This document shows positions 32,363 to 43,942 of a stretch of DNA of 64,000 bases, in pieces. Below the pieces are notes generated by a model. It made no database searches and had not been told where the DNA came from. It was given only the letters and a program-made list of their open reading frames with translations. The stretch's first letter is position 1. Each line of letters opens with the position of its first letter. Made by a program: the position numbers and the translations under genes. The DNA comes from Stenocarpella maydis (lineage: Eukaryota > Ascomycota > Sordariomycetes > Diaporthales > Diaporthaceae): assembly GCA_002270565.1 (NCBI GenBank), contig NQMI01000087.1:1-64000 (forward strand). The letters run 5' to 3'.

Positions 32363-34052
32363 CACCCCCTCCAGGATCCCAAATTAGATACAAACTTCTC
32401 CATTCGAAGTCGCTTATGCTAGCAAATTCGACAAAGTGTGACCTAGTGTGTTAAACTTTCTACACCTCCACAGGGGTAACAAACGTTGTTTCTTCGTGTA
32501 CCGTCACATCGCCCCTATTTTGACCCACGCAACGCGAGTGACCTCGTTTTATTAGCCATCTTCTCACAATTCAGAGTACCTACAGATATCGTCAACAACA
32601 GGGGGTCTGCGCACTGACCCGAATTAGAAGTTGATACTCTTGCCACCCGCTTCAATACACTTCTGAAGGCATTCCGGCATTCCATGAGCCAAACGTAGTA
32701 GGAAGGCACTATCAATCGACTCCCAAGCGGCCTGAATAGCTTCACGCAGCTCCTCCAGAGAGAGGGACTGAATATCGTAATGACACTCGATCCAGTGCTT
32801 CATAACAAACCATACGTTTTCTATAGGGTTTAGGTCAGGGGAATTTGCTGGCCACTAAAGCACTGGAATGCCTATCATCCGAAGCATCTGCTTGGTCCCT
32901 TTAGCATGATGGGAAGGAGCGTTGTCCTGCTGGAAGACCCCTCGGGAACCAAGGTCGTGGGTACGAAAGTATCGTACGATTGGGAGTATCTGGTCGCAGT
33001 ATTTGTACTGGTTGATACCTCCGTACCCCTTCTCCCAGAAGTACCCGGGTCCTCGTTTGCCGCCAGCAAAGCAGCCCCAAAACATCCAGCCCTTGGGCTT
33101 GCGGCGGAGAAGCGCGAAGTCGTCAGGATCTTCCATATTGTGGATTATAACCCATTTCTTCCACATTGGGTCATTAACTGCCCACGTTTCGTCAGAGAAG
33201 ATTATCCATTCCCAATCCTCAGGATGGGGGAACCTTTGCTTTATCTCTTGGCACCATCGCACGCGGGCACGCCTGTTGGCAGCGGTGCGGCGGATTCGGC
33301 AACATCGGATACGGCGGGAATAGCCCATAGCGCAAAGGGCACTGGCGATAGCGTAGTCACCAGCTTGGAGCTCTGGCGGCAGGAAGAACTTGAGGTCTAA
33401 CCAGGCCATATAGCGATAAGCAGGGTTTAAGAGGAACCAACGCTGTATTTCCACTCGCTTCAGTATATCAAACAAGGGCTTCCTGCCAGTCTTGCTCTTC
33501 TGTGGTGTGAGCGGCATCGTGACTGCCCATTCGACCTGGCGAATGGTTGCCTGGATCCGCTTGGCGACGGCTTCATGGGTCCATTGGGCGTCTTCAACGA
33601 GGGTCCGGGCCCTCAGCCTCTCGTCCCTCGTGAGTTCTCTTGCTCGGGGCTTCTTTTAGTGCGTTTGGGCAGTCTGGCGGAGCAGTCTGAGGGTCGAAGG
33701 GCTTGCAGTTGGGGAGCGTTCGAAGAGCCGAACGCGGCGTGGCGTGCGTGGCGTGCAGAGCAACCGAGAGAGATCCATGCTTAGTCAGCCAATTCTGAAG
33801 GCTTCTGGCGACGACAACGAGGTCTGAATGCCTTCAGAGGACCCATCGTTGTCGTGGGTCATATACTGGAGGTACCTTTGGGTGGAATCTGCTAGAAAAA
33901 GTGACAAAGTTAGTATGTGGAAGTATAATTGGGGGCGATGTAACGGTACGTGGGCAAACAACGTTTGTTACCCCTGTGGAGGTGTAGTAGAACTTTAGAA
34001 AAAGTGTATATAACACGATGGGCTCGGAACGTCTGGGATCCCTGTGGAGGTG
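32363..34052 (-). mobile_element. Tc1/mariner-like transposon, apparently nested in a small related element
   Basis: Two sets of inverted ends are visible. The inner set starts CACCTCCACAGGGGTAACAA at 32463, with its inverse complement ending at 33984; TA dinucleotides stand at both borders, and similarity continues for about 60 bp (CGTACCGT(T/C)ACATCGCCCC). The outer set, CACC(C/T)CC followed by AGGGATCCCA-like sequence, lies at 32363 and 34052 and is also flanked by TA. The inner unit of about 1.52 kb holds the transposase pseudogene. If the inner unit is removed, the outer ends enclose only about 165 bp, a MITE-like size. Nesting of one element inside a relative is the simplest reading; an alternative is one element with duplicated ends. 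Confidence 0.8.
32624..33778 (-). pseudogene. Tc1/mariner-family DDE transposase, two nonsense codons
   Basis: One minus-strand frame from ATG at 33778 to TAA at 32624 spans 385 codons including the terminator. It has an N-terminal helix-turn-helix region (ELTRDERLRARTLVEDA and AVAKRIQATIRQVE) and the KTGRKP linker. The catalytic domain shows WIIFSDETW (first Asp), FQQDNAPSHHAK (second Asp) and WPANSPDLNPIENVW (the final Glu, after 34 residues as in D34E families). The frame is interrupted by TAA at 33656-33658 and TAG at 32855-32857. Both positions fit Gln codons (CAA, CAG) turned to stops by C-to-T in CpA, the RIP signature. The N-terminal 40 codons before the first stop are less certain. 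The element cannot mobilise itself. Confidence 0.92.
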
Positions 34053-34054
34053 TA

Positions 34055-34505
34055 CTAGATGAAGCACCAACTATGCAAGGATTAGCTTCCTGACTTGTCA
34101 TGAGGTGCTGTGTGCCTGAGTGACAGCACGCGCGAACGAGGATCCCCAGCCCCGGGATCGGCGACCGCGTCCCAATTTAGGCAGGTAAAAAAGCAAACCC
34201 CTGCTCGGGCAGGATAAGCTTCACGATGCTACCCAGCACCCGCGCCATGGAAAAGGAGAAAGCGCACCATCTGCAGTGCAATATGGAGCACGCGGTACGA
34301 CCCACACGTGCTGACGGCGCAGTAATTATCAGGCCCAGATGAAGCAGCCATGGCGGGAATATTTGACGACTACAAAGGAGACGCGGTCGCCCTGTGATGA
34401 AGGGGTGATTGGACGACATGCCATCACGTTCTCTACGCTTCACCTCCTTCTTGCCAGTTCATTCGTTACGGCAGAAGCTCGTGAACCGAGGCCAACACTG
34501 TAATC
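34055..34505. other. short intergenic stretch
   Basis: Lies between the transposon and the start of the S41-type gene, and so contains that gene's presumable promoter. No named element was recognised. Confidence 0.5.
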
Positions 34506-36788
34506 ATGAAGTCCACCGTCTTGTTCGTGGCCAGTGGATTCTCCGGCATGGCTCACGCCGCCGCCGTGAACACCACGTCCTCTGCCGTTCCCAGCCCGAC
34601 TCAACCATGCGCTGTTGCCAGCGCTGCATACGCGGCGCAGATAGCCGTGTCTCCATCGGCCACTCCCACAATTCCTGCCGCCATCGCCCATGACTGCTTG
34701 CTCTCCGTGCCGCTGGGAAAGGAGGCGGCTATTGAGTTGGTTGACTCTATTGAGCCATATCTGGAATGGCAATCCGGTTCGCTTGCCCTGTTCTTCCTAC
34801 AACGCCCAACTATGGCTCAAGGCTAACACTACCTAGACTCCCAATATCTGGCAGACCCGCCAAAGGACTATTTCTATCCTGGCTACGACATGTTCGCCAA
34901 CCTGGCTGCCGTCAGGTCCAAGCTCGAGAATGATAGCTATGCGGGCGAGTATGAGTTTCAGCAGGACTTGTACAACACTGTCTTTGGTCCGGCTCACGAT
35001 GGCCACTTTGTTTACTACCCTGACCTGCTGAGCCTTGTCTTCGACTGGAACCGGCCCCTCTCACTGGTGTCCATCAGCAAGGACCAGTCTTCCCTGCCAG
35101 AGATCAAGGTCTACGGGGACGTTATCTCGTCTCCTGACACCGCCTCAGTAGTGAAGCTGATCAATGGCATCGACGCGGCGACTTACCTCGGGGATACCAT
35201 CAACCAGGCTAGCTGGAACCAAGACGTTGACGCTGCCTACAACTCCATGTTCTTCGAGATGTCTGGCCTTGCTGCGGGCTACGGCCATGGGTTTTTCCAG
35301 GGTGGTGGCCGTATCCGTTACATCTACCACGGGGACAGCACCAACATCACTTTTGCCAACGGCACCGAGATTACTCTGGAGAACTATGCCCGCATCAAGG
35401 TGCCGCTGACGGGCATCACTGATGGCGAGTCTATGTACGAGAGATTCTGTAACCCCAAAGGCTACGACAGCGGTGCGAGTACCACGCCTACCAATGCTAC
35501 CTCGTCTGGTCCTGGAAGAATGCTCGGCTACCCCACGCCCGTGGTCATCACAAATGATTCGATCGTGGCTGGCTACTACCTTGACGGCGAGGGATATGAG
35601 GACGTCGCAGTCATTGTGCTTTTGGCCTTCGAGAACGAGTCCCCGGCCGAGTTCCAGGCTGTGACCTCGCGGTTCTTCGCGGATGCCGTGGCCGCTGGTA
35701 AGACCAAGCTGGTCATCGACTTGCAAGGAAACGGCGGTGGCTACATCTTGCAAGGATACGACTTCTTCCGCCAGCTGTTCCCCAGCGTGCAGGAGGACGG
35801 CTTCTCGCGCTGGAAGGCGAGCGACTCGTTCCTGGCGATTTCCGACGTCGTGTCTGAGCTCTCCGCCAAGGTTGACCCGTACACAAGTGACGACCCAACC
35901 GCTATTAATCTCTACGAGACTTGGTTCAACTGGCGCTACGATCTCAACGTCACCCTCGACCCATTCCTCTCCTTCGATGACAAGTTCGGCCCGGTGGTCT
36001 ACCAGGACACGAACTACACCGAGATCATGCGGTGGAACCTCAACGACAACCTCACCACCACCAACGCCACATATGGGGTGGGCATCGAGATCGCTGGCTA
36101 CGGCACCCTGGCCAACCTCACCCAGCCCTTCGCCGCTGAGAACATAATCATGCTCTACGACGGCTTCTGTGCCAGCACCTGCACGATAGCTTCCGAGATG
36201 CTGCGCATCCAGGGCGGTGTCAAGTCAGTCGCCATGGGGGGCAGGCCGCGGGAGGGCCCCATCCAGGGCATCGGCGGCGTCAAGGGCGCCCAGGTGCTGG
36301 ACTGGAGCTACCTCCTCCAGTGGCACCAGTCCGCCCTCGAGCTGGGCTCCAACATCACCGACGACGCGCAGAAGGCGACCCTCTCCCGCTACAACGACCT
36401 CGCCGTCAACCGGAGCACCTCGGCCTCCCTCAACGGGCGGGACCAGATCCTGCGCGGCAACCTCGCGGACGGGCTCCCCGCGCAGTTCGTCGTCGAGGAG
36501 GCCGACTGCAGGCTGTACTGGACCCTGCCCATGGTCACGGACATAACGGCCGTCTGGAAGGCCGTCGCTGACTCGACGTGGAGGGGGGCCGCCTGCGCCC
36601 ACGGGGCCATTTCGCCCCCGCCAGCGTCCGGGGCTGCCCCGAAGAGGAGGGACGCGGGCGATATTGCTGGAGGGCGTGTCGCCCGGCCCCTGCAGAGCCA
36701 CCCCACGAGGATTCCCAAGCGCGAGCTGCACGGGCTGGCCGACCCTGTTGCCATCAAGGCGAAGCAGATGCTCAAGGCGATCCCTTAG
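34506..36788 (+). CDS. Secreted S41-family (tail-specific/CtpA-like) peptidase-domain protein
   Basis: Exons 34506-34776 and 34837-36788 with a 60-bp GT-AG intron encode 740 residues. An N-terminal signal peptide (MKSTVLFVASGFSGMAHA) is followed by a Ser/Thr/Pro linker. The N-terminal third has FANLAAVRSKLENDSY and HDGHFVYYPDLLS, the DGH motif typical of fungal S41 proteins. The C-terminal half has the ClpP/crotonase-like fold: KLVIDLQGNGGGYILQGYD, then the candidate catalytic Ser region LYDGFCASTCTIASEML (Ser near residue 535) with GGRPREGPIQGIGG after it. Numerous Asn-X-Thr/Ser sites support secretion. Fungal S41 proteins of this type are widespread and poorly studied; proteolytic activity is inferred from the fold. 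The last 80 residues are a basic, Pro-rich extension. Confidence 0.9.
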
Positions 36789-36988
36789 ACGGGTATCGGC
36801 TCCTCTGTAGACTTGATGGTTGTGATGCTTATGGTATAGCATTAGTGTATATAGGTTTACGATGGTACATATCAAGCTTTGTTGAAACCTCCGACAAGAG
36901 TCTTTGTGATCACCGCGTGTATGATCTTTCTTTGCCTCGGGCACATGCTGGCCCTGGCATATGGAATGATTTCTCCCAAGTTCCTGCA

Positions 36989-37998
36989 TCATCTCCGTGG
37001 TGTAGTATTCGCATATGCTGGGGGTTTCGGTGCCGAGGTTCTGGGTGCGGCATTTCCTTGAGCGTTACCATTTGTCGCCGTGCTCTTAGTCGGCTTGCCA
37101 TTAGTCGCCGTGGCATTAGTCGCCTTGCCATTTGTCGCTGTGGCATTAGTTGGCGTGCCATTTGTGGCCTTTCCATTTGCCCCCGTGCCATTTGTGGCCT
37201 TGCCATTTGCCCCCGTGCCATTTGCCCCCGTGCCATCTGTCGCCGTGCCATCTGGCGCCGGGTTTGTTGCTACTTGAGGGTCCTGTGCCGCGGGGTTCTG
37301 TTCACCAGGCTGTCGTCTCGGTTTGCGGTTCCGTAATTCTCTTCTCACGAGGTCAATCTCCACGACGGGCGTCCCAGGAGGCACTCTTCCCTCCAAATGG
37401 TCTCCATCCCAGTCGAAGTAGAGCGCCCAGAAGGGGCCCTGCTGCACGGCAACAAAATTCTCGTAGCCGTGCAAGGTTAGCCTCCGATCCTGCCTTGTGC
37501 AGTCGAATGGCCCCGTCATGTTCCCCTCTGAAAACTGTCGCGTGCCGAATTTGAGCTCAAAAGTCTCCACGTCCATGTAGATCCAGTTCATGATGGGCGC
37601 CTCATCGGTAATGGTGGACACAAGGCCCGGGTGGCCGAGCTCCGGGTATCCTAGAAAGTATCCCTCGAAAGGATGGCCGAAGGGCACCTCGTTGTCAAGC
37701 CCTGTGTCGACATAGAGCTGGACCCGGTGTCAATGACATTGATTCGCAGATGACATGTGATTATACCGGAACAGGCCAGGCAGAGAGAGAGACAAGAGAC
37801 CAAAAAGATTACCTTGTTGCCTGATAGAACCACCCGTCGGCCTTCGAGAGTCTGGCTGAACTCGGACGACTTGGGGACATGGACGATGAGATTGTTCTTC
37901 CTGCTGCGATGTTCTTCTCTCCTGGCCTTTGTCTGAGATGCCTTGATCCCTTCCGACGCGCCCGTGACAGCGCCAAAAGCGACGAGTACTGACAGCAT
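36989..37998 (-). CDS. Conserved fungal protein with C-terminal pentapeptide repeats, function unknown
   Basis: Exons 37998-37813 and 37717-36989 (95-bp GT-AG intron) give 304 residues. The conserved core spans residues 45-180: VVLSGNKLYVDTGLDNEVPF across the splice, then GHPFEGYFLGYPELGHPGLV, APIMNWIYMDVETFELKFGT, GPFDCTRQDRRLTLHGYENF and WALYFDWDGD. I recognise this as a common fungus-specific core in proteins of unknown role (Trp-Ile-Tyr-x-Asp, Thr-Gly-Pro), but I cannot name it. The C-terminal 120 residues are repetitive (NGTGA, NGKAT, NATAT units) and encoded by a 15-bp minisatellite. The N-terminus MLSVLVAFGAVTGASEG resembles a weak signal sequence; secretion is unsure. It converges on the S41-type gene, with 200 bp between stops. 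Confidence 0.8.
37067..37261 (-). repeat. 15-bp coding minisatellite, 13 units
   Basis: Thirteen back-to-back 15-bp units of the GCCATTTGCCCCCGT type run without a gap. They lie in frame in the gene at 36989-37998 and encode a degenerate five-residue repeat (NGxxA/T). The 15-bp length lets units be gained or lost without breaking the frame. Confidence 0.92.
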
Positions 37999-38813
37999 GG
38001 TTGCATGTGCGTGTCAAGCAGTTTGGTTGTTTTGTTTCTTCACGCGTCGCCGGACTCAAATGTCAAGAGATGCGCCCGACATGAGGACGGTGCCATGCCC
38101 AGCCTGGCCAGCGTCTGTCCAGTGGCAAATGGGCGTGCAGCTGTGGGCCCCACTGAAACGGGATGCGAAACTCGCTAATCGCGGAAACATACGACGTACG
38201 ATTCAAGGGTGCAGTGTCCCGAGGACTTTGGTATTGCTGTATCAGGACCCCTTGCATCCTCAACAAAACCATCCGATCAAGGGCGCTAGCGGGCCCATCC
38301 GTCCGAAGGAGGCTGCATGTGGGCGAGCCCAAGGGATGTTCACACGACGAGCTTGACCCTTTGCGGCAGACATCAAACATGGCCTCTCTGACCAGCTGGC
38401 AGAGTTCATGCAGCGTCGGCGGTCGCAACTGTCCTAAAGTCCGGTACTGCTACTCTCAGGCGGTCCCTGGACCCGCCTGGGCACGACATCGCGGTCCGCA
38501 TGATTCGCTCAAGGCATGCTGTCAGTTTCACTACTAATCTCGCCAGGTCTCAACTCCAGGGCCCCTACAAACAGAGTTGTCCGATTTGCAAAGATCATGG
38601 GACGATTCCAGTCACAGCGCGCATCCGGACCGTTCGATGCCCCAATGCCACGAGTGCATCGTTTCGACTGCCCGGCGTATTGCATGTTGGAGCCTGACAA
38701 CATTGATGCATCCACAGACAGCTTTGACACGCTCAGATGCTCGGCTGCGGACCCCGGGGAGGGGTCTTGTCCCCAGCCGGCATATTAACCGTACCGCCAT
38801 GACTTGGGCATAA
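37999..38813. other. intergenic stretch between divergent genes
   Basis: Lies between the minus-strand gene ending its 5' side at 37998 and the plus-strand gene starting at 38814, so it should contain both promoters. No coding potential or named element was recognised. Confidence 0.5.
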
Positions 38814-40004
38814 ATGGCAGACAGCTCCAGACTCACAATGGCAACAACTCTGGCCCAACTTCGACCATTGTCTATAACTACTCCTCCGCCGGCGGACAAC
38901 GACACTTCACCTCTCACACGGGACAGCATCTCTAATCGAAAATCCTTCATAAACAGCCCTCCCGAGCACAGATTAGTTCGCAGGTCATCTAATCGGCTCT
39001 CCTGGTCCTCGGCTTCTAATACATCTCCCACCGACGTCCCGTCCCCCGTGTCAGATACCGCATCCCCTGGTCCACGGAAATTCCGACTCCCGGTTCGAGT
39101 ATCCACGCAGCCTTCCTTCGGTACTTCAGACTCCAGTCCTCAAGCCCGGAGACGTTCCCTCAGTCTCACCTCGGACCCCAAAACGGATAACAAGGCGTTG
39201 GACAGCAAACGACGCACCAGAAACCTATACCTCTCGCAGTTAGACGAGGACAAGGCCGAGGAGCTTCGCAAGAGCCCCAGACCATCACCAAGAGTCGCAA
39301 GCCCCCCTCCTCCTTACGAGAAGGGCCCAGCATCAACTGAGACCTTAAAAGTGTCCGATAACGCAAAGGGTTCCCCAAAGCCAGCCGACGCTCCAAAGCC
39401 AGCGCCAGCCAGAGCAGCATCGCCAGTAGCAGCCCGGAGTCAGAAGCCCGCGCAACCACCATCGCCAGTGTCGCCTCGGAAGCAGCCAACTCCTGCACCC
39501 CCACCCACCACCACTACCAGTACCACCACCGCCCCACCGGCTCCCCAGAAAATGTCTTCCGCCTCCAGCAGCCCGTAAGTCACCCACCCAAGGCATATTT
39601 CCGATGCCAATAAACGGTCTTGTTGACATTTCATCTCCCAGCGACCCTCAGAGGACCGGCGTCGTCGGTGCCACCCCTGGCCAGAACCAGCCACGTGGGT
39701 TCGACATGTCCCTGCAGAATGGCCAGTTCAAGGGCCAAGTCGGAAACAGCCTCCCGCTCCCCGGCCTCTCCGGCAAGGCGAACGGCCCCATTGGTAAGCA
39801 CTCATGCCCACTCTCGCAGTCCCGATCACTCTCGGACGCGGTCTCTTACATCATCACCGTGCAGGCAATCTCCTCAAGGGCCCTGTCGACGACGAGGGCA
39901 ACCTGAAGGCCGCGGCGCTGACCGTCGGCATCAAGCTTGACCTGGAGGCTGAGGTCCACCTAACGGCTCGCGTGAGGGGTGATATTCTCGTTGGTCTTTA
40001 CTAG
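38814..40004 (+). CDS. Ser/Pro-rich disordered protein with conserved C-terminal domain, fungal
   Basis: Exons 38814-39574, 39642-39793 and 39865-40004 (introns 67 and 71 bp, GT-AG) encode 350 residues. The first 250 residues are disordered and rich in Ser, Pro, Thr and Ala, with a Pro/Thr run around TPAPPPTTTTSTTT. Two short conserved blocks follow: GFDMSLQNGQFKGQVGNSLP, then GNLLKGPVDDEGNLKAAAL with LDLEAEVHLTARVRGDILVG to the end. The C-terminal part, alternating hydrophobic/acidic LDLEAEVHLTARV, resembles a C-terminal module in many Sordariomycete hypothetical proteins; its role is unknown. An in-frame second ATG at 38838 is an alternative start. Both splice junctions restore a continuous frame, which supports the model. 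Confidence 0.8.
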
Positions 40005-41356
40005 GCAGGTCGCTACAATGGCTTATTTCACCACGGGATTGATGTCGGGCGTTTTCATATATTTGACCGCAAAATGCGGAATGCCTCGTCTGTAGGGAAT
40101 TCAGCGAAGCTTCTAGGACGGGAGCGTATATATGACATCTAGAGAATGGGACTACATATATATTTGGATTTCCTGCTTGGAAACTATGCCGTCCTGAGCC
40201 CAAATGTGTGCCTTTCGAAACTGTTACCCGAGGACTGCAGTACTCTCTTTAAGGAAAAAACTTGGCTACTTGTACGAAGGTCGCCAGACTATGGAGTTCG
40301 GCTGTATCTCGGGTCCTATTTCTTCCGACGAGACTCCAATCATCGTAACGCCACTTTAAGTGATGTTTATAGCATTAAATTAGATATCCTCGCTATTCTT
40401 GTTTCATTTTCGATCTTCAATCGTTTTCTGCCCCCATCAGGACCTGCTTCTTGGCCTCTTTCCGTCTCCTTGACCCCAAACGCCTGATGAACCAGTGGCA
40501 GTGGCGCCTAGCCCCCGCCCACTGCATTCGGGCCGAGTGGAGCGCATAAATTCTAAGTAAGGGGCTAACTAGAGAGTCTCTCCTAAGAAGAATAATGCAC
40601 ACGCGTGTTTCGTTCCTTCTGAACTGACGCATTGTGTTATAGTGACTTCGTTTCCTCCCATTTCACCGGTGCGACTGCACCTAGAACTGCGATGCTTCCA
40701 GTCGCGGTTTTCAAATGTTACTATAACGTCCGTGCTTGATGCAATAAAACCAGTATTCCACATTGTTGCCATCTCTTGCCCTGGGTGAGCCATATGATAG
40801 TTTACAAAATCAAGCATATTTCCTGCTATCACCAAAAATCCGTCCCTTAACCCGCGAGAAACTCGTGGTCTGCTATACACCCTACATTAAAAGTTTTTTT
40901 TTGAATTCTATGTTCAAGGTAGACGTCATTATCTTCACATCCTAACGCACTCAAGCAGGAGTGAGTAGCAGATATTCAATATCTGTCTACCTTCTTTGTT
41001 GTGATGCCGCATGCAGTAGTCAACTGGTACTGAACAAAAGAAAAGAAAAAGGATCGATGAAGGTGGCTCAATTGGGACCCATTCAAAGCAGCATAATGAT
41101 ATGGATGGATTGGAGAGCTCTATTGTAAATAAACACTTTGGGTTGCAAACCTGTCCGTTGCCCATCGAGTATTTCGATTCAGAGCATACGACAAAGCTTT
41201 TTGCAGCTCTCATCCTACTGCGTCTTACATGCTTTCATAGTTAGTTCACACTTGGCTCTTGAGTCCTCCAAGTCGAGAAAAAGCAACACCAGTTAATCAA
41301 TTTATCGATTCTCTGCTTCAAAGTCTGATCGATAAGTAACCCAAGCTCGCCTGACC
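40005..41356. other. gene-free stretch
   Basis: The open frames here (such as 40146-40487 plus and 40569-40880 minus) lack motifs and codon bias. Nothing was recognised. Confidence 0.5.
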
Positions 41357-42798
41357 ATGGCCACTGCCACGTCCAACATCCAACGCAGAAATGACCATTG
41401 GTCCCTCTTCCTCCGCCAAAGACGAGTTTCGGATCGACTCCGAAGGCTCAGGAACGACTTCAAGGACTGCCACTGCCCGCCGGGGTGCCGAGGCGGCCTG
41501 CAGAACCATATTCCGGTTGATCCTGCATCCCTGCCCGACCAGCCCTTGCATGGCCCGTATGTCGCTGCGGATAGCCCTATGCCTCGGACACGCGCCAGGC
41601 CACAAGCACGGAGGGAGCCTGATTGCCGGGTCTTGGCCGAAGCGAGAGGCACATCGGACATACTGCTTCATCGAGAAGGGACTAGGGCTACGCTGCGCAT
41701 GTCTCTGCAAGTCATTACAGACCCACATGTGGCGGAAAGAAGGGGGTATTTCGCGGAGATGTTCCTAACGCGCCATGGGCAGCCGGAGCAGTTCATCGGA
41801 TTCATACACTCTTGGCACATAGCTCGGACGTCAGCACGGTGGCAAGACGTATTACTGCCAGTGGACGATTCTGGTGACGACGCTCCTGGCGACCTAGCGG
41901 AAATGCAATCCTTCTTCACAAGGATATATGCCGTTGATGAGGAGCCACGCTTTCTGGATCGGAACGGAAGTCTCCGTCCGCGTGAGGTACACTGGCACCG
42001 CTTTGCCGCACCTTGGGCGAGGCTTAGTGATAATAACGACGTGATCTACATACCGGTGATATGGTTAATAGATGAGGTTTGTTTTGACCTTTTTTTTTCC
42101 AGCTTTCACTTGCCCTTAGCGCATCAAATCGTCCACCAAGGAGCGGGCCATACCAGTTAAGTTTCTAACGCGGCAACGATACTAGGTTCAGGGGCAGCGC
42201 ATCGTTGACCAGGGTTTTAACCTGTTCTACAGGTTGATGACCGGCGGGACACTACCAAACCGTGAGTCATGATTCTGAAATGTTTCTCCATGGAAAACAT
42301 GGCACAGATTACTGCGGTGACGGCTGATGTTCCAATACGGCAGCGTACAATCTCGGTGGCCCGCTATCCGTCCTTCTGGAGCCGGGTGTACTTGGTCCTC
42401 CGTACAGGAACACCTGGACCTCTTCAACCACAGGCGATGAACTGGACATTAACACGAGGATCAATGCGGTATTACGCGCATACCAGAGGAATGGTTTCAT
42501 GCAATTTAATACATCATTGGATGATGATGGTGATCCAGACCTGACAATGGGTCGCAGAGTTGACCCCCAAGACCATCCTGCAGCCCCTGGCGACGTTGCC
42601 ATCACACCACCAGACCCACCGGAGTCAGATTACAATACACCTTCACCGGAGCGGGCACAGAGGCATTGGATACGCCCGCAGTCCCCAGAGTCACCGTTGG
42701 AATGGAGCCATGAGGAGGTCGACGACTCGGATGGAGATGTGGACGACTCGAATGGAGATGCCGATAACTCGCAGGGAGATCACGACCATTCAAATTGA
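41357..42798 (+). CDS. Fungal protein of unknown function with acidic repetitive tail
   Basis: Three exons, 41357-42076, 42186-42261 and 42344-42798, encode 416 residues. Intron 1 (109 bp) starts GTTTGT and ends CTAG; intron 2 (82 bp) starts GTGAGT and ends GGCAG. The splices join IWLIDE to VQGQRIVDQGFNLFYRLM and then NPYNLGGPLSVLLEPGVLG in one frame. A globular-looking middle has TLRMSLQVITDPHVAERRGY, FLTRHGQPEQFIGFIHSWHI, LPVDDSGDDAPGDLAEMQSF and NDVIYIPVIWLIDE. The tail is Asp/Asn/Ser-rich with small repeats (DDSDGDVDDSNGDADNSQGD). The family is not recognised. The N-terminal 100 residues are weakly supported, because another frame is also open there. Confidence 0.68.
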
Positions 42799-43774
42799 GT
42801 AATACACAGAACAAGGTAAGCATATAGGGAGAGGGAGATGGCGCAGACGCCTGGAGGGAGCAAGTTAGTTGGCTTGATGATATCTGGCTGATGAGTGGGG
42901 AGGATTTTGCTTTTTCGGGTGAAGTAGGAACTGGCTACTCTCATGTCCCACGTAATCGCATGAAGTTGAGGCTGGGTTAATGGCTCTCATAGTACAAATT
43001 ATCCTTGTGCTTGTAAAAGCTACAAACTCAAGATGTCTCTCAATGCTGCTTCTCGGACCTCCTCCTTCTCCACACGGATTCGGCTCCCCGATTTCGAATT
43101 GGCTCTGCTATCATGCGTTTGATCCAGGGCTGGCCCTATCTGGGCACCCTTTGCTGCTGGCCGTGGTATGATCCCTTCCAAAAATGACAATATTTTCAAC
43201 CAGGCTGAGTACAGGTACCATCTAGCTTCTCACTGATGCACCTTGGTGTGCATTTTGGCACACGATGGTTTTAAGTTTCCGGTATTAAGGTTTAAGAACC
43301 TGTAGGATTGACTCCAGCGGATGAAGCGGTCTGAAGTGACTGTTTGTATCATATTAGTCACCAGCATTCTCAACATAAGGAAAACTACTTGTTCAGTTCA
43401 GAGGGATCAGATTAGATAAAGTGCCATGAATCAAATGCAAGGGCTGGTTCAAATACCTGAGTCAATTAAGAGCTGCTTGCGCACTGGTCTCCAATACCAG
43501 CCACTGACCCACAGTCACTAAAGTTAGGGGCTCATGTGATACAGTACCAAGTTTGTTGGAGTCCAGATAATGGATGGAAGTTGGGAATACGATACCTCCG
43601 TACTTGGTTTTTACTTCCAAGGGGTGCTCACGAAAAAGACTGTATTGCGGCTGCTACGTAAGAAGCACTAGTGTTCCTCTCCTGTAGCAACTTGAACAAC
43701 TTTTGCCAACTCACTCACAGGTTTTCAAAACAAACAGCAGAGTAGGCCAAGGTGAGAATTTGTCCACGCTGGTA
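42799..43774. other. gene-free stretch
   Basis: No supported gene or repeat. It contains the 3' sides of the neighbouring convergent genes. Confidence 0.5.
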
Positions 43775-43942
43775 TCATGTAGTCCCCTTCCCGTGGCACC
43801 TCATACAAGTCATAATCCCTGAGCCGCGGCAAACCACACAGGTCGCTCCTCCTTGACACTGGTCCTTGCCATCCACGCAGTACGGGTTGCCGCAGTTCAA
43901 AGCACCCGAACCACTGCAATGTCCACAGGTGGGCCTAGCCAT
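43775..43942 (-). CDS. 55-residue Cys-rich protein with DnaJ-like CxxCxGxG zinc-binding motifs
   Basis: A short minus-strand frame from ATG at 43942 to TGA at 43775 encodes MARPTCGHCSGSGALNCG at its start. A Cys-rich centre follows (NPYCVDGKDQC), then CVVCRGSGIMTCMRCHGKG near the end. Three clear CxxCxGxG motifs (CGHCSGSG, CVVCRGSG, CMRCHGKG) plus a spaced Cys group give the pairing of Cys knuckles seen in the zinc-binding domain of DnaJ/Hsp40, without a J domain. Similar stand-alone mini-proteins occur in fungi. It would fold around one or two zinc ions and may act in protein or RNA binding; this is inference. The dense, regular Cys/Gly pattern is very unlikely by chance. A further 3' exon cannot be excluded. 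Confidence 0.75.
   Translation of the reverse strand: MARPTCGHCSGSGALNCGNPYCVDGKDQCQGGATCVVCRGSGIMTCMRCHGKGTT

Noticed and set aside
36225..36992. 255-codon minus-strand frame
   Set aside because: Antisense to the GC-rich end of the S41-type gene; no motif.
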